17,926 bases of DNA from contig MHXL01000056.1 in assembly GCA_001824455.1 (NCBI GenBank), positions 1-17,926 of the forward strand, in the 5' to 3' direction. This document shows, in pieces, positions 1 through 6,876 of the stretch (position 1 is the first letter of the stretch; each line of letters starts with the position of its first letter). The position numbers were made by a program, and so were the translations under genes. The notes beneath the pieces were generated by a model. That model did no database searches. It had not been told where the DNA came from and saw only the letters and a list, made by a program, of their open reading frames with translations. This DNA comes from Desulfuromonadaceae bacterium GWB2_53_15. GTDB lineage: Bacteria; Desulfobacterota; Desulfuromonadia; Geobacterales; Pseudopelobacteraceae.

Positions 1-1
1 T

Positions 2-622
2 CCCGACCATTTGATCCTGGCTGAAGAGGGAGAGTATCCCCGGACCGGATCATCATTCCGCTGGATCATTGATCCGGTGGACGGCACCACTAATTATGCC
101 CACGGCTTTCCCTGGTTCTGCGTGTCCATCGCCCTGGAATCCGCCGGTGAGTTGCTGGCGGGGGTGATCTATAGTCCGATGCACGATGAATTATTCACCG
201 CTGCCAAGGATGGCGGAGCTTATCTGAATGGCCGCCGGTTGCATGTCTCAACCCGGTCGCCCTTGCGGGATACCTTGCTGGGCACTGGATTCCCGTACGA
301 TTGTGCCACTGATCCCGCCAACAATTTTACCAGTTTCATCGCCTTTCAGAAGGCCGCCAGGGGCATTCGCCGGGCTGGTGCGGCCGCCCTCGACCTGGCC
401 TATGTGGCTGCTGGTCGTCTGGATGGTTTTTGGGAGCTGAAACTCAAGCCGTGGGATGTGGCCGCCGGGGTTCTCATGATCCGTGAAGCAGGCGGAACAG
501 TCACTACCTTTGATGGTTCGGCTTATGACATTTCCAACCATCGCATCGTTGCCAGCAACGGCTTGATCCATGGCGAGATGGTGTCCATGCTTGCTTCGGC
601 CGCCCAGGGAGGTGCCGCATGA
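2..622 (+). CDS. suhB: Inositol monophosphatase family protein (SuhB-like), 5' end outside window
   Basis: This is the C-terminal ~206 residues of a Mg-dependent inositol monophosphatase/FIG-superfamily phosphatase, which hydrolyses inositol-1-phosphate or related sugar phosphates in the cytoplasm. The frame is open to the window edge and begins mid-protein (PDHLILAEEGE), so a TTG at 11 is not the real start. Family metal-site motifs are visible: the AEE acidic motif, then IDPVDGTTN about 20 residues later (D-P-x-D-G-T-T), and near the C-terminus WDVAAGVLMIREAGG, the WDxAAG motif carrying the last metal-ligand Asp. The stop overlaps the next ATG (ATGA at 619-622), so the two genes are probably translationally coupled. 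Whether the substrate is inositol phosphate, as in true SuhB, cannot be told from sequence. Confidence 0.93.
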   Translation, partial: PDHLILAEEGEYPRTGSSFRWIIDPVDGTTNYAHGFPWFCVSIALESAGELLAGVIYSPMHDELFTAAKDGGAYLNGRRLHVSTRSPLRDTLLGTGFPYDCATDPANNFTSFIAFQKAARGIRRAGAAALDLAYVAAGRLDGFWELKLKPWDVAAGVLMIREAGGTVTTFDGSAYDISNHRIVASNGLIHGEMVSMLASAAQGGAA

Positions 623-942
623 ACAAAAAAATGACCGCGCTGCTGCTTTCGGCCCTGGTGCTGCCGGGACTGGGACAACTCTATCTTGGTCGCAAGGCAG
701 TCGGCGGCATAATTCTCGTAATCGTTAACCTGATCCTGCTGCTGGCACTGTTCGTGCTGCTGAAGGGGCTTTCCCCGGTAATCGCCTCACAGATTGCCGC
801 CGGGGCGGTAATCATCTCGCCAGCCGATGTGACGAAGGCGCTTGCCGGGGTCTCCGGATTTGGTAAAGCGGTCCTTGCCGCCTTTTTTCTGGTGTGGGCG
901 TTTTCCGTGGTGGATATAATCAAATACAGCGAGAAGCAGTGA
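619..942 (+). CDS. Small multi-pass membrane protein, function unknown
   Basis: A 107-residue hydrophobic protein whose start overlaps the stop of the phosphatase gene by 4 bases (ATGA), which implies co-translation. It has a short basic N-terminus (MNKK), a first hydrophobic segment at about 6-24 containing PGLGQLYLGR, a second at about 27-49, and a third at about 82-101, followed by a charged tail (KYSEKQ). The PGxGQxYxGR pattern resembles the signature of TM2-type and similar small membrane proteins, but I cannot assign a named family with certainty. No catalytic or binding residues stand out. The conserved coupling to an inositol phosphatase-like gene is the only functional hint. Confidence 0.8.
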   Translation: MNKKMTALLLSALVLPGLGQLYLGRKAVGGIILVIVNLILLLALFVLLKGLSPVIASQIAAGAVIISPADVTKALAGVSGFGKAVLAAFFLVWAFSVVDIIKYSEKQ

Positions 943-989
943 ATTACTTTTTGACTGTGTCAAAAGTGCTACATATTTTCGGTATCCAT

Positions 990-1019
990 TTGACAAACAG
1001 TGTTATTTTGTGAGATAAC
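990..1019 (+). promoter_or_regulatory. Candidate sigma-70 promoter for the fabH-like gene
   Basis: TTGACA (990-995, consensus -35) is followed after 18 bases by GATAAC (1014-1019), a 4/6 match to the -10 box that carries an extended -10 TG (TGA at 1011-1013). The predicted transcript would start near 1026 and leave a ~50-base leader. A second TTGACT at 951-956 has no convincing -10. This is a prediction from pattern only. Confidence 0.4.
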
Positions 1020-1027
1020 TAAAAAGC

Positions 1028-1042
1028 TTTATTCTGAATAAA
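1028..1042. promoter_or_regulatory. Perfect 15-bp palindrome between promoter and fabH-like gene (candidate operator)
   Basis: TTTATTC-T-GAATAAA is a perfect inverted repeat. It sits just downstream of the candidate -10 box and about 37 bases before the start codon, overlapping or following the predicted transcription start. That position suits a repressor site. I do not recognise the regulator. Confidence 0.35.
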
Positions 1043-1078
1043 ATCAGGTCGTCCTGTACGAACGGAATTGGAGAGATA

Positions 1079-2062
1079 ATGATCGTTTCAAAAATCATCG
1101 GCAGCGGTTCATGCATGCCGGAGCGAGTGATACCCAACAGCTACTTTGATTATTTGGTGGAGAATGCCGACGAATGGATCTATTCCCGCACCGGTATCCG
1201 TGAGCGGCGTTTTGCCCATGCCGACCAGGCCACCTCCGACCTGGCCACCATCGCGGCTCAAAGTGCCCTGCAAGCCGCCGGAATTTCCGCTGACGATATC
1301 GACTGCATCGTTGTGGGCACCTCCACTCCCGACATGAGCCTGCCCTCCACCGCTTGCATCGTGCAGGAAAACATCGCTGCCAAAAACGCCTTCGCCTTTG
1401 ATATCAATGCTGTTTGTTCGAGCTTCGTCTACGCCCTGGAGGTCGCTGACAACTTTATCAAGTGTGGAAAGTACAAGACCGTCATGGCCATCGGTGCCGA
1501 CACCTACTCCAAGATCCTCGATTTCAACGACAAGAACAGCTGCCCATTGTTTGGTGACGGGGCCGGGGCAGCTATCCTGAGCAGCGGCGGAGACGAAAAA
1601 ACCGGCATCCAGCACACCTACATGCGTAGCGACGGCAAGGGGTGGCAGCTGATCCAGGTGCCGTCGTCAGGCTCCCGCAAGCCGGTTACACCCGAGACGA
1701 TAGATGCCCGCGAGATCTTTTTCCAGATGGCCGGCAAGCAGGTCTACGTGTTTGCTACCGAGGTCATTCCCGACATCATCAACAAACTCTGCGCAAAAGC
1801 CGGCATCACCCCGGCTGATCTGGATTACATCATTCCGCACCAGGCCAACATCCGCATGATCGATTTTATCTCCAAAAAGAGCAGTTTTCCCAAAGAGCGC
1901 TTCCTGCTCAACCTCGACCGCTGCGGAAATACCTCGGCTGCCTCGGTTGCGCTTGTGTTGGATGAGAATCTGCGCAACGGCACCATCAAGCCTGGCCATC
2001 TTGTGCTGACTATGGGGTTTGGAGGTGGACTCACCTGGGGCGGGCTGCTGATAAGGTTTTAA
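1079..2062 (+). CDS. fabH: 3-oxoacyl-ACP synthase III (KASIII/FabH-like)
   Basis: A 327-residue cytosolic thiolase-fold enzyme of normal FabH length. FabH condenses an acyl-CoA, classically acetyl-CoA, with malonyl-ACP to start fatty-acid synthesis. The catalytic triad is visible: Cys113 in INAVCSSF, His254 in IIPHQANIRM and Asn284 in RCGNTSAAS. The N-terminal W-x-x-SRTGIRERR motif (about 33-44) and a C-terminal glycine-rich GFGGGLTWGG (about 313-322) are typical. The ATG at 1079 is preceded by GGAG at 1070-1073. The gene stands alone rather than in a plsX-fabH-fabD-fabG cluster, with its own promoter region and a strong terminator at 2164. It may therefore be an extra KASIII with a different acyl primer or role. 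Family assignment is firm; physiological role is inferred. Confidence 0.93.
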   Translation: MIVSKIIGSGSCMPERVIPNSYFDYLVENADEWIYSRTGIRERRFAHADQATSDLATIAAQSALQAAGISADDIDCIVVGTSTPDMSLPSTACIVQENIAAKNAFAFDINAVCSSFVYALEVADNFIKCGKYKTVMAIGADTYSKILDFNDKNSCPLFGDGAGAAILSSGGDEKTGIQHTYMRSDGKGWQLIQVPSSGSRKPVTPETIDAREIFFQMAGKQVYVFATEVIPDIINKLCAKAGITPADLDYIIPHQANIRMIDFISKKSSFPKERFLLNLDRCGNTSAASVALVLDENLRNGTIKPGHLVLTMGFGGGLTWGGLLIRF

Positions 2063-2163
2063 GGTGCTGGACGTCGAATGAGTGAATTTGTTTAACAGAG
2101 GTGCTGTGCAGGTTGTTTCAACCTTGAATCACGGCGCCGGGTTCAGCCGGTCGCAAGATTATG

Positions 2164-2199
2164 ACTCCTGCCTTCAACAAAGGGCAGGAGTTTTTGTTT
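2164..2199 (+). terminator. Rho-independent terminator after the fabH-like gene
   Basis: ACTCCTGCC (2164-2172) pairs with GGCAGGAGT (2183-2191), extended inward by a wobble and one A-T pair to an 11-bp stem with a 6-base loop. It is followed by a T-rich run (TTTTTGTTTATT). Confidence 0.87.
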
Positions 2200-2217
2200 A
2201 TTCCTCCCGGCTGGATC

Positions 2218-2403
2218 TCAGCATTTAATCAGGTCTGGCATTTTGCCGAGGAAACGGTCAGCCAGTTCCTGATATTTGAGACACTGCTTGTAGCATCGGC
2301 TGCAATATCGGGCGATCTGGTTTACATCGTAGGTAGATATATACCCGCAGCCGACATCACAGTAGTCCTCGTTTTTTCCGTAAAAAGGACAGATGGACTC
2401 CAT
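2218..2403 (-). CDS. Small cysteine-rich protein, function unknown
   Basis: A 61-residue protein with seven cysteines (positions 5, 15, 19, 34, 37, 41 and 61). The core is CDVGCGYIS (15-23), then YCSRCYKQC (33-41), ending in a charged helix (KYQELADRF). Spacing such as C34-x2-C37-x3-C41 suggests metal or Fe-S binding or a disulfide-rich fold, but this is inference. The ATG at 2403 has a good Shine-Dalgarno (GAGG, 5 bases upstream), which makes it preferable to the GTG at 2409. It overlaps the upstream small membrane gene by 47 bases on the same strand, so the two may be co-translated. It ends facing the fabH terminator. I recall similar short Cys-patterned hypothetical proteins in Geobacter-type genomes but cannot name a family. 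Confidence 0.6.
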   Translation of the reverse strand: MESICPFYGKNEDYCDVGCGYISTYDVNQIARYCSRCYKQCLKYQELADRFLGKMPDLIKC

Positions 2404-2542
2404 TAGCACCTCGCAAATAATAAGCTGTCATAGTCGCCAGGGCGGCCGGGGTGATGACCGTTGCCAGCCCCTGATGGCAAAGCGCAACATATGCGAATAC
2501 AGCAATCGTTGTACCAATCAGCGCCGAGAATTTAATTTTCAT
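2357..2542 (-). CDS. Tiny membrane protein, function unknown
   Basis: A 61-residue hydrophobic ORF with a basic start (MKIKF), a transmembrane segment at about 6-22, a second moderately hydrophobic stretch at about 25-42 (ATVITPAALATMTAYY), and a basic tail (FLRKKRGLL). Its last ~14 codons overlap the start of the Cys-rich gene in another frame. That tail may be a recent extension, or a frameshift may have altered the original end. No clear Shine-Dalgarno precedes the ATG at 2542. Treat as probable but unproven. Confidence 0.42.
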   Translation of the reverse strand: MKIKFSALIGTTIAVFAYVALCHQGLATVITPAALATMTAYYLRGANGVHLSFLRKKRGLL

Positions 2543-2575
2543 CTAAAAAACGTCATTGTAACCGCCCAAGGCGAC

Positions 2576-2722
2576 ATGGCCGATCATTTGAGCCAGCATA
2601 AATACGGATGGATGGTCGCTAGCTCAGGGATAACAACAGCGCCGAAATATGTTCATGAAAAAGGGTTTATCGATATATTTGAGGTGCTCCAAGGAATATC
2701 ACAGGACATTTGCGGTGGTTAA
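2576..2722 (+). other. Doubtful 48-codon ORF, possible coding remnant
   Basis: From the ATG at 2576, weakly preceded by CAAGG, the frame reads an ordinary soluble-looking peptide ending in FIDIFEVLQG and DICGG. The composition looks protein-like. The same frame continues upstream, but only as antisense to the two minus-strand small genes. It could be a small gene, the tail of a decayed gene, or chance. No family recognised. Confidence 0.25.
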
Positions 2723-2738
2723 AGGTTGTGTCATTCTC

Positions 2739-2779
2739 ATTTATGCAAAAAAAACCTCATCTTTTGCATAAATGCAAAA
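2739..2779. promoter_or_regulatory. Clustered TTTTGCAT inverted repeats (candidate activator/operator site)
   Basis: TTTTGCAT-AA-ATGCAAAA at 2762-2779 is a perfect 18-bp palindrome. A further half-site (ATTTATGCAAAA, 2739-2750) lies 11 bases upstream in inverted orientation to the first arm. With a predicted sigma-54 start near 3005, the palindrome is centred about 235 bases upstream, a usual distance for an enhancer-binding protein. The long stem could alternatively form a hairpin in RNA. Confidence 0.45.
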
Positions 2780-2864
2780 CGTCATTTCATGCCATTATTT
2801 CCAGTTCAACATGCTGATTTATGGAACATTTCCGACTAAGACCCCCTGGCGGCCGAACAAATTT

Positions 2865-2882
2865 TTTTGCATTTATACAAAT
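2865..2882. promoter_or_regulatory. Second, imperfect TTTTGCAT palindrome
   Basis: TTTTGCAT-TT-ATACAAAT repeats the 2762-2779 palindrome with two mismatches in the right arm and the same 2-base centre. Its centre lies about 131 bases upstream of the predicted sigma-54 start and about 103 bases from the first copy, close to ten helical turns. Two matched sites suggest cooperative binding of one regulator. Confidence 0.42.
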
Positions 2883-2978
2883 AGGCCCCCTAGTGCTTTA
2901 ACCCTACCCCTCGGTCTATCCAGTGTTCAACTCTTCGATATTACTGGTTTTATTTTGTCACACAAAATTTTAAAACAT

Positions 2979-2994
2979 TGGTATGCATGTTGCT
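2979..2994 (+). promoter_or_regulatory. Sigma-54 (RpoN) promoter of the OFA-family transporter
   Basis: TGGTATG-CATG-TTGCT fits the degenerate sigma-54 consensus TGGYRYR-N4-TTGCW at every fixed position. GG is at 2980-2981 (-24) and GC at 2992-2993 (-12), with the required 10 bases between them. Transcription would start near 3005, giving a ~38-base leader with a ribosome site (GGGGGTGAG, 3030-3038). Confidence 0.65.
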
Positions 2995-3042
2995 GTCACT
3001 TTAGACAAGAATCCTAATACTCAAACACGGGGGTGAGACAAC

Positions 3043-4341
3043 ATGTCAGATGCAATTAAGAACAGAGGTATGCAGGTTACGATGGCCGGACTCGGCATCA
3101 ACCTGGCGCTCGGGGTGCTGTATGCATGGAGTATCTTCAAGGGGGCGATTAAGGCGTCCATCGAAAAGGGAGGGCCTGACGCATTCAACTGGAGTCTCAC
3201 CTCGATCAATGATCCCTATGCCATCTGTTGTCTGGTGTTCGCATTTGCAATGGTCGCCGCCGGTAAGTGCCAGGACAAGATCGGCCCCGCCCGTACCGCC
3301 CTCATTGGCGGAATTCTCGTGGGTAGCGGCTTCACCGTGATGTCGATGTCCAACAGCTACGCCGCCTGGGTAATTGGCTTCGGCGTTCTGGCGGGCTCCG
3401 GCTTCGGCTTCGGCTACGGGGCGGCAACTCCGCCTGCACTCAAATGGTTCTCTTCAACAAAGACCGGTGTTATTGCAGGAACCGTTGTGGCCGGATTCGG
3501 CCTTGCACCGGTCTACATTGCTCCACTTGCCAGCTACCTCCTGAACAACTACGGCATGCAGAAAACGACTATGTTCCTGGCGATCGGCTTTGCAGTCGTG
3601 GTATGCGGACTTTCATTCCTGCTGGTAAACCCTCCCCAGGGGTTTGTTCCGGAAGAACCGGCGAAAAAGGATGACGGCAAGCCCGCAGCAAAACCTGTCT
3701 ACAATGCCAATGTTGGCGAAATGATCCGTTCTCCCAAATTTTACCTTCTCTGGGTTAACTTCTTCATCGGTTCCGGTGCAGGCCTGATGGTCATCGGCAG
3801 CGTAGCCGGTCTCGCCAAGAAGAGCATGGGGCCCATGGCCTTTGTCGCAGTCGCCATCATGGCAATCGGTAACGCCGGTGGCAGAGTAGTTGCCGGTGTC
3901 CTTTCCGACAAGATCGGCCGTAAAGCAACCCTGTCGATCATGCTCGGCATGCAGGCTCTCATGATGTTCGCCGCGATTCCTATCGTCGGTTCGGGCAGCG
4001 CTTCCCTGCTGGTAGTCCTTGCCTCCTTCATCGGTTTCTGCTACGGCTCCAACCTCTGCCTGTTCCCCTCCTTTGCCAAGGATTACTGGGGAACCAAGAA
4101 TTACGGCCTCAACTATGGGATGCTTTTTACGGCATGGGGAGTCGGCGGACTGGTGCTCGGCCGGGTCTCTGAAATGCTCAATGCCCTGCCCGGCGGCCTG
4201 AACAAGTCCTTCATCCTGGCCGGCATCCTTTGTGCTAGCGGCACGGTGCTCACTATCTTCCTGCGTGAAAGGAAGACCGTTGAGGTTGCAGTTCCGATCT
4301 CTGTCGGAGAGCCGATTCCCGTGATGGAAGAAAACCGCTGA
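3043..4341 (+). CDS. MFS transporter, oxalate/formate antiporter (OFA) family
   Basis: A 432-residue, 12-helix inner-membrane carrier of the Major Facilitator Superfamily, OFA type, whose members exchange or import small carboxylates. Visible features are an early helix with GLGINLALGVLYAWSIFKG (about 16-34), the family's usual opening, glycine-rich helices such as GSGFGFGYGAATPPALKW (about 114-131), a long charged central loop (about 198-230, with KKDDGK) between the two six-helix halves, and the MFS loop SDKIGRKATL in the second half. It starts at the ATG at 3043 behind a strong GGGGGTGAG. A sigma-54 promoter and TTTTGCAT palindromes lie upstream and a strong terminator follows, so it is a single-gene unit. 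The substrate is not determined. Oxalate is only one OFA possibility; formate, acetate, lactate or another monocarboxylate is equally open. Confidence 0.88.
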   Translation: MSDAIKNRGMQVTMAGLGINLALGVLYAWSIFKGAIKASIEKGGPDAFNWSLTSINDPYAICCLVFAFAMVAAGKCQDKIGPARTALIGGILVGSGFTVMSMSNSYAAWVIGFGVLAGSGFGFGYGAATPPALKWFSSTKTGVIAGTVVAGFGLAPVYIAPLASYLLNNYGMQKTTMFLAIGFAVVVCGLSFLLVNPPQGFVPEEPAKKDDGKPAAKPVYNANVGEMIRSPKFYLLWVNFFIGSGAGLMVIGSVAGLAKKSMGPMAFVAVAIMAIGNAGGRVVAGVLSDKIGRKATLSIMLGMQALMMFAAIPIVGSGSASLLVVLASFIGFCYGSNLCLFPSFAKDYWGTKNYGLNYGMLFTAWGVGGLVLGRVSEMLNALPGGLNKSFILAGILCASGTVLTIFLRERKTVEVAVPISVGEPIPVMEENR

Positions 4342-4375
4342 TTGCGATACGCCATTATAAGCAGTGGTAGTTGAC

Positions 4376-4415
4376 AAAATTGGGCCGTGCGATTCTGCAT
4401 GGCCCAATTTTATTT
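4376..4415 (+). terminator. Rho-independent terminator after the MFS gene
   Basis: AAAATTGGGCC (4376-4386) pairs perfectly with GGCCCAATTTT (4401-4411). Four more inner pairs (one wobble) make a 15-bp stem with a 6-base loop, then TATTTC. The A-rich 5' arm and T-rich 3' arm could allow termination in both directions. Confidence 0.85.
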
Positions 4416-4434
4416 CAAAGTTCATAAAAATAAG

Positions 4435-4440
4435 TATAAT
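4435..4440 (+). promoter_or_regulatory. Exact -10 box for the TadG-like gene
   Basis: TATAAT lies 29 bases before the start codon of the next gene. The best -35 (TTTCAA, 4413-4418, 16-base spacer) matches only 3/6. It sits immediately after the terminator, so a fresh start for the downstream gene is expected. Confidence 0.38.
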
Positions 4441-4469
4441 CGACAAAATTTTATCGAGGGGAAGCCGTA

Positions 4470-5645
4470 ATGGAAGAACAGGAAGAAGAATCTGGAATGG
4501 ATACCACCTATATCGGTATCATGCTGGCGGTCTTCCTTGTAATTGCGGCCCTGGCGATCGATATCGGTTACCTGTATGTCAGCGATGAGGACTTGCAGAC
4601 TGCTGCGGAGACCTCATCCCTTGCCGGAGCAAAAGCGCTGAAGGAGCGGATTCTCAATCAGGTAAAAACCGATGCAAGCGGCTTACAAGGGGTATTAAGC
4701 GATCAGGTGCAGGCTTCTGCAAGGACCGCTGCAATCGATGCTGTCTCGGGTCTGCATACATCGGTTGCATTAATAGAGATTGCGCACAAGAACGGCAACA
4801 GATTGACGGATGAAAACAATATGACGGTTGGATTCTGGAACATCAGCACGCATAAATATACCCCCGGCGGGACCCCGGTCAACGCCATGCAGGTGAGAAC
4901 CAGGCGTACGGCGGAAAATGAAGCCGTCGGCCTGGGGGCTATGGGGAATTTTTTGGCGAAAATGTCCGGAACTCAAAAATTCAATTACACTCCGGAAGCC
5001 ACCAGTGCAATTCCACCAAGAGCAAACGCAAATATCGCCATTTGCGTTGACGCCTGCGAAAGCAGCTGCCGATATCCCGATATTTGTTCAATCCCGGAAA
5101 GGAAAATGGTTAGCGATCCCTGGGATCCCAGGAAAGATCCGCCCGCAAAAAACCACTACGCATACACGACGCTCTTGCATCAGCCAACCGCCGCGATCAA
5201 TTTTTCCAATCTGATCTGTTTGGATCTGCCTCCTCAAGAGGCATGCGGAAAACAGATCTTTACCATCCTGGACCCGGATAATAATGCGCTTCGGGATATT
5301 GAATCCATGATGTATAACCCGAACATTGACAGCCCAAACAAAGAATACGACAAGTCCGGAAATTTAGTGGGGTGGTGGGTTATCGCCCCTGTGACGGATT
5401 GTCCTTCCGCTAGACAGGGAAAGGTATTTGAACAGCATGCCGTGACCAAATACGCCTTGATCAGAATCAGCAGGATATGTGTAAGCGGCGCCAGCGGGTG
5501 CCAGCAGACCGGCACTTCTTTTAAAGCTCCGCCAGCGTTATGCAGCGGCGGCAATGGTCTTTACATAGATCGTATCTCCTGCGTCAATTGCGGAGTCCAG
5601 GCATTGCAACAATTTCCGGGGCTGCGCCCGGTTCTTGTCGATTAA
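4470..5645 (+). CDS. TadG-like (Flp pilus assembly TadE/G-type) secreted or anchored protein, Cys-rich
   Basis: A 391-residue protein with a single transmembrane segment at about 14-34 followed by DIGYLYVSDEDLQTAAETSSLAGA (written here as two motifs: DIGYLYV at 31-37 and LQTAAETSSLAGA at 42-54). This is the hallmark N-terminus of TadG/putative Flp-assembly proteins. The rest is expected outside the membrane and holds twelve cysteines, four of them clustered in ICVDACESSC and DIC around 191-206 and two in SCVNCG near the end. They could form disulfides. The start at 4470 follows GAGGGGAA (4456-4463). Oddities: the N-terminus is strongly acidic (MEEQEEES), unusual for a membrane anchor with the start inside. 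No tadA, tadB, tadC or rcp genes are nearby, so it is an orphan. Role unknown; surface or adhesion-related is a guess. Confidence 0.75.
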   Translation: MEEQEEESGMDTTYIGIMLAVFLVIAALAIDIGYLYVSDEDLQTAAETSSLAGAKALKERILNQVKTDASGLQGVLSDQVQASARTAAIDAVSGLHTSVALIEIAHKNGNRLTDENNMTVGFWNISTHKYTPGGTPVNAMQVRTRRTAENEAVGLGAMGNFLAKMSGTQKFNYTPEATSAIPPRANANIAICVDACESSCRYPDICSIPERKMVSDPWDPRKDPPAKNHYAYTTLLHQPTAAINFSNLICLDLPPQEACGKQIFTILDPDNNALRDIESMMYNPNIDSPNKEYDKSGNLVGWWVIAPVTDCPSARQGKVFEQHAVTKYALIRISRICVSGASGCQQTGTSFKAPPALCSGGNGLYIDRISCVNCGVQALQQFPGLRPVLVD

Positions 5646-5665
5646 TCCTAGAAAAAATAGTCCAT

Positions 5666-5804
5666 CACGGAGACACAGAGACACGGAGAAAAACAATAAA
5701 GTCGTTTGGCTACAGCCTCGTTTTGATGTTGTTGAGTTTACCTTTTTGGTGCTTTAAAAAACTGATTTTATCAATGATTTCCTCTGTGTCTCCGTGCCTC
5801 TGTG
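5666..5804. repeat. MITE-like inverted repeat built of CACGGAGA/CACAGAGG 8-mers
   Basis: The left arm (5666-5689) is three 8-mers, CACGGAGA, CACAGAGA, CACGGAGA. The right arm (5781-5804), read on the minus strand, is CACAGAGG, CACGGAGA, CACAGAGG. Both arms share the 15-base core CACGGAGACACAGAG (5666-5680 and complement of 5782-5796). The ~91-base centre is AT-rich with no gene. This repeat type is, to my knowledge, dispersed in many deltaproteobacterial and environmental genomes, where it is often mis-translated as peptides containing HGDTETRR. That reading occurs here too, so I reject the overlapping ORF. It separates convergent genes and might act as a terminator or mRNA-end structure. Confidence 0.75.
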
Positions 5805-5829
5805 GTAGAAGTGTCGATTTTGTGTTAAT

Positions 5830-6876
5830 TCAGCTCGGCAGTTTCAGTCCGCCGATCCCCTCGCCTGCCTCCCGGACAAACAGTCCGCACGCCTTAAAGA
5901 CATCCCCGAGGGTTTCCCTGGGGATGTTCTTTTTCCATCCCCCGTGAAAACTGTCGGCCGCCAAGAGGAGCCCGCCGCGCCTCAGGATCGCCGCCAGATT
6001 CCTCACCGCCAGCTCCAGCTCAATCCGTTGATTGATGATCGGCCCGCCCAAGAGGCCGTTGCATAGTATCAGATCAAACTCCCCTTCCGCCGCCGGACAG
6101 CTTGATATCAGGTCCGCGCAACTAAATACCTGGCAGTGCCCGGCCCCCTGTTCAAAAATAGCCGCAATCTCGCTTTGACAAGCGCTCTCCCGATGGGGAT
6201 CGTGCGGGAAACGGGCATGGGCGGCGGCCCAGACCTCCAGGGGGTCCAAGGTCCACCCCTCGATCCGGAACGCATCCGTCCCATATCCGCTCGCCAGCAA
6301 CAGGGCGGCCAAGCCGTAGGTCTCCTCCCCCGTGCCGCAGGCTGCGTCCAGGCAGCGCAGTTGCTTCTTATCCCGCCCCGCCAGCCATCCCTCAAGATAT
6401 TTCCTCTGAAGAGGATAGCGGTTGAAACCGCCGTAAAAGCGGCGCGGCAGAAAAGAGGCGAACATGAACTCCACTAACAGGTCGCGGTCCGCCAGCAGCG
6501 CCTCCAGAAGCCGCGCCGGGTTGGCGCTGGATTGGAAACGAGGCGGTAGAGCGAGATAGGCGTCCGCCCAGCTTAGAGCGTTATGGAAGGGGGTGCTGGA
6601 GAGGATCGGCGCATAGCTCAGCGTCGAGCAGTAGAGGCGCTTGAAGCAGCGGGCAACCTCGCTTAGCGGCAGGTAGAGTTCGCACTGGCGGCGGATCTCC
6701 GGGGTGACGGCCAGTCCGGGCACAGGCAGCGGGGCTGGGCTGGTGGCCGCATAGACAAGGAACCGGTCATTCAGGCGTTTAAGGGCGTTTTGGATGGGGG
6801 GAATACGAGGGGTGACCAGCAGGTCTAGCCGCTGCAAGGCGGCCTCCCGGTCCAGAGACGGCGTCAGGCTGAACAT
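5830..6876 (-). CDS. CheR-like class I SAM-dependent methyltransferase coupled to mqnE
   Basis: A 348-residue protein. Residues 1-165 are an unassigned helical region. Residues ~170-345 are a class I methyltransferase fold: motif I LDAACGTGEETYGLA (176-190) resembles the GCSTGEEPYSLA of CheR methyltransferases, the post-beta-2 acidic site is WTLDPLEV (208-215), and DLILCNGLLGG (268-278) matches the CheR-like DLIFCRN position. The ATG at 6876 shares one base with the mqnE stop (TGATG), with no separate ribosome site, which implies translational coupling; an upstream in-frame TTG at 6879 is less likely. Known menaquinone methylation uses MenG/UbiE, which this is not, and no chemoreceptor partner is present. 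Possible roles are an accessory step or regulation linked to menaquinone synthesis, or protein methylation. This is inferred from context only. Confidence 0.8.
   Translation of the reverse strand: MFSLTPSLDREAALQRLDLLVTPRIPPIQNALKRLNDRFLVYAATSPAPLPVPGLAVTPEIRRQCELYLPLSEVARCFKRLYCSTLSYAPILSSTPFHNALSWADAYLALPPRFQSSANPARLLEALLADRDLLVEFMFASFLPRRFYGGFNRYPLQRKYLEGWLAGRDKKQLRCLDAACGTGEETYGLAALLLASGYGTDAFRIEGWTLDPLEVWAAAHARFPHDPHRESACQSEIAAIFEQGAGHCQVFSCADLISSCPAAEGEFDLILCNGLLGGPIINQRIELELAVRNLAAILRRGGLLLAADSFHGGWKKNIPRETLGDVFKACGLFVREAGEGIGGLKLPS

Noticed and set aside
2110..2124. AGGTTG-TTT-CAACCT palindrome after the fabH-like gene
   Set aside because: A perfect 6-bp dyad, but short, and the real terminator lies 50 bases further on; no further support for a site or RNA gene. 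The surrounding GGTTCAGCC did not fold as a tRNA.
3613..4446. 277-codon minus-strand ORF
   Set aside because: It is antisense to the MFS transporter with a His/Glu/Gly-rich shadow composition, and runs through the terminator.
5540..5947. 135-codon plus-strand ORF across the inverted repeat
   Set aside because: It overlaps the ends of two real genes and its centre is the repeat itself, giving the well-known artefact peptide HHGDTETRRK.
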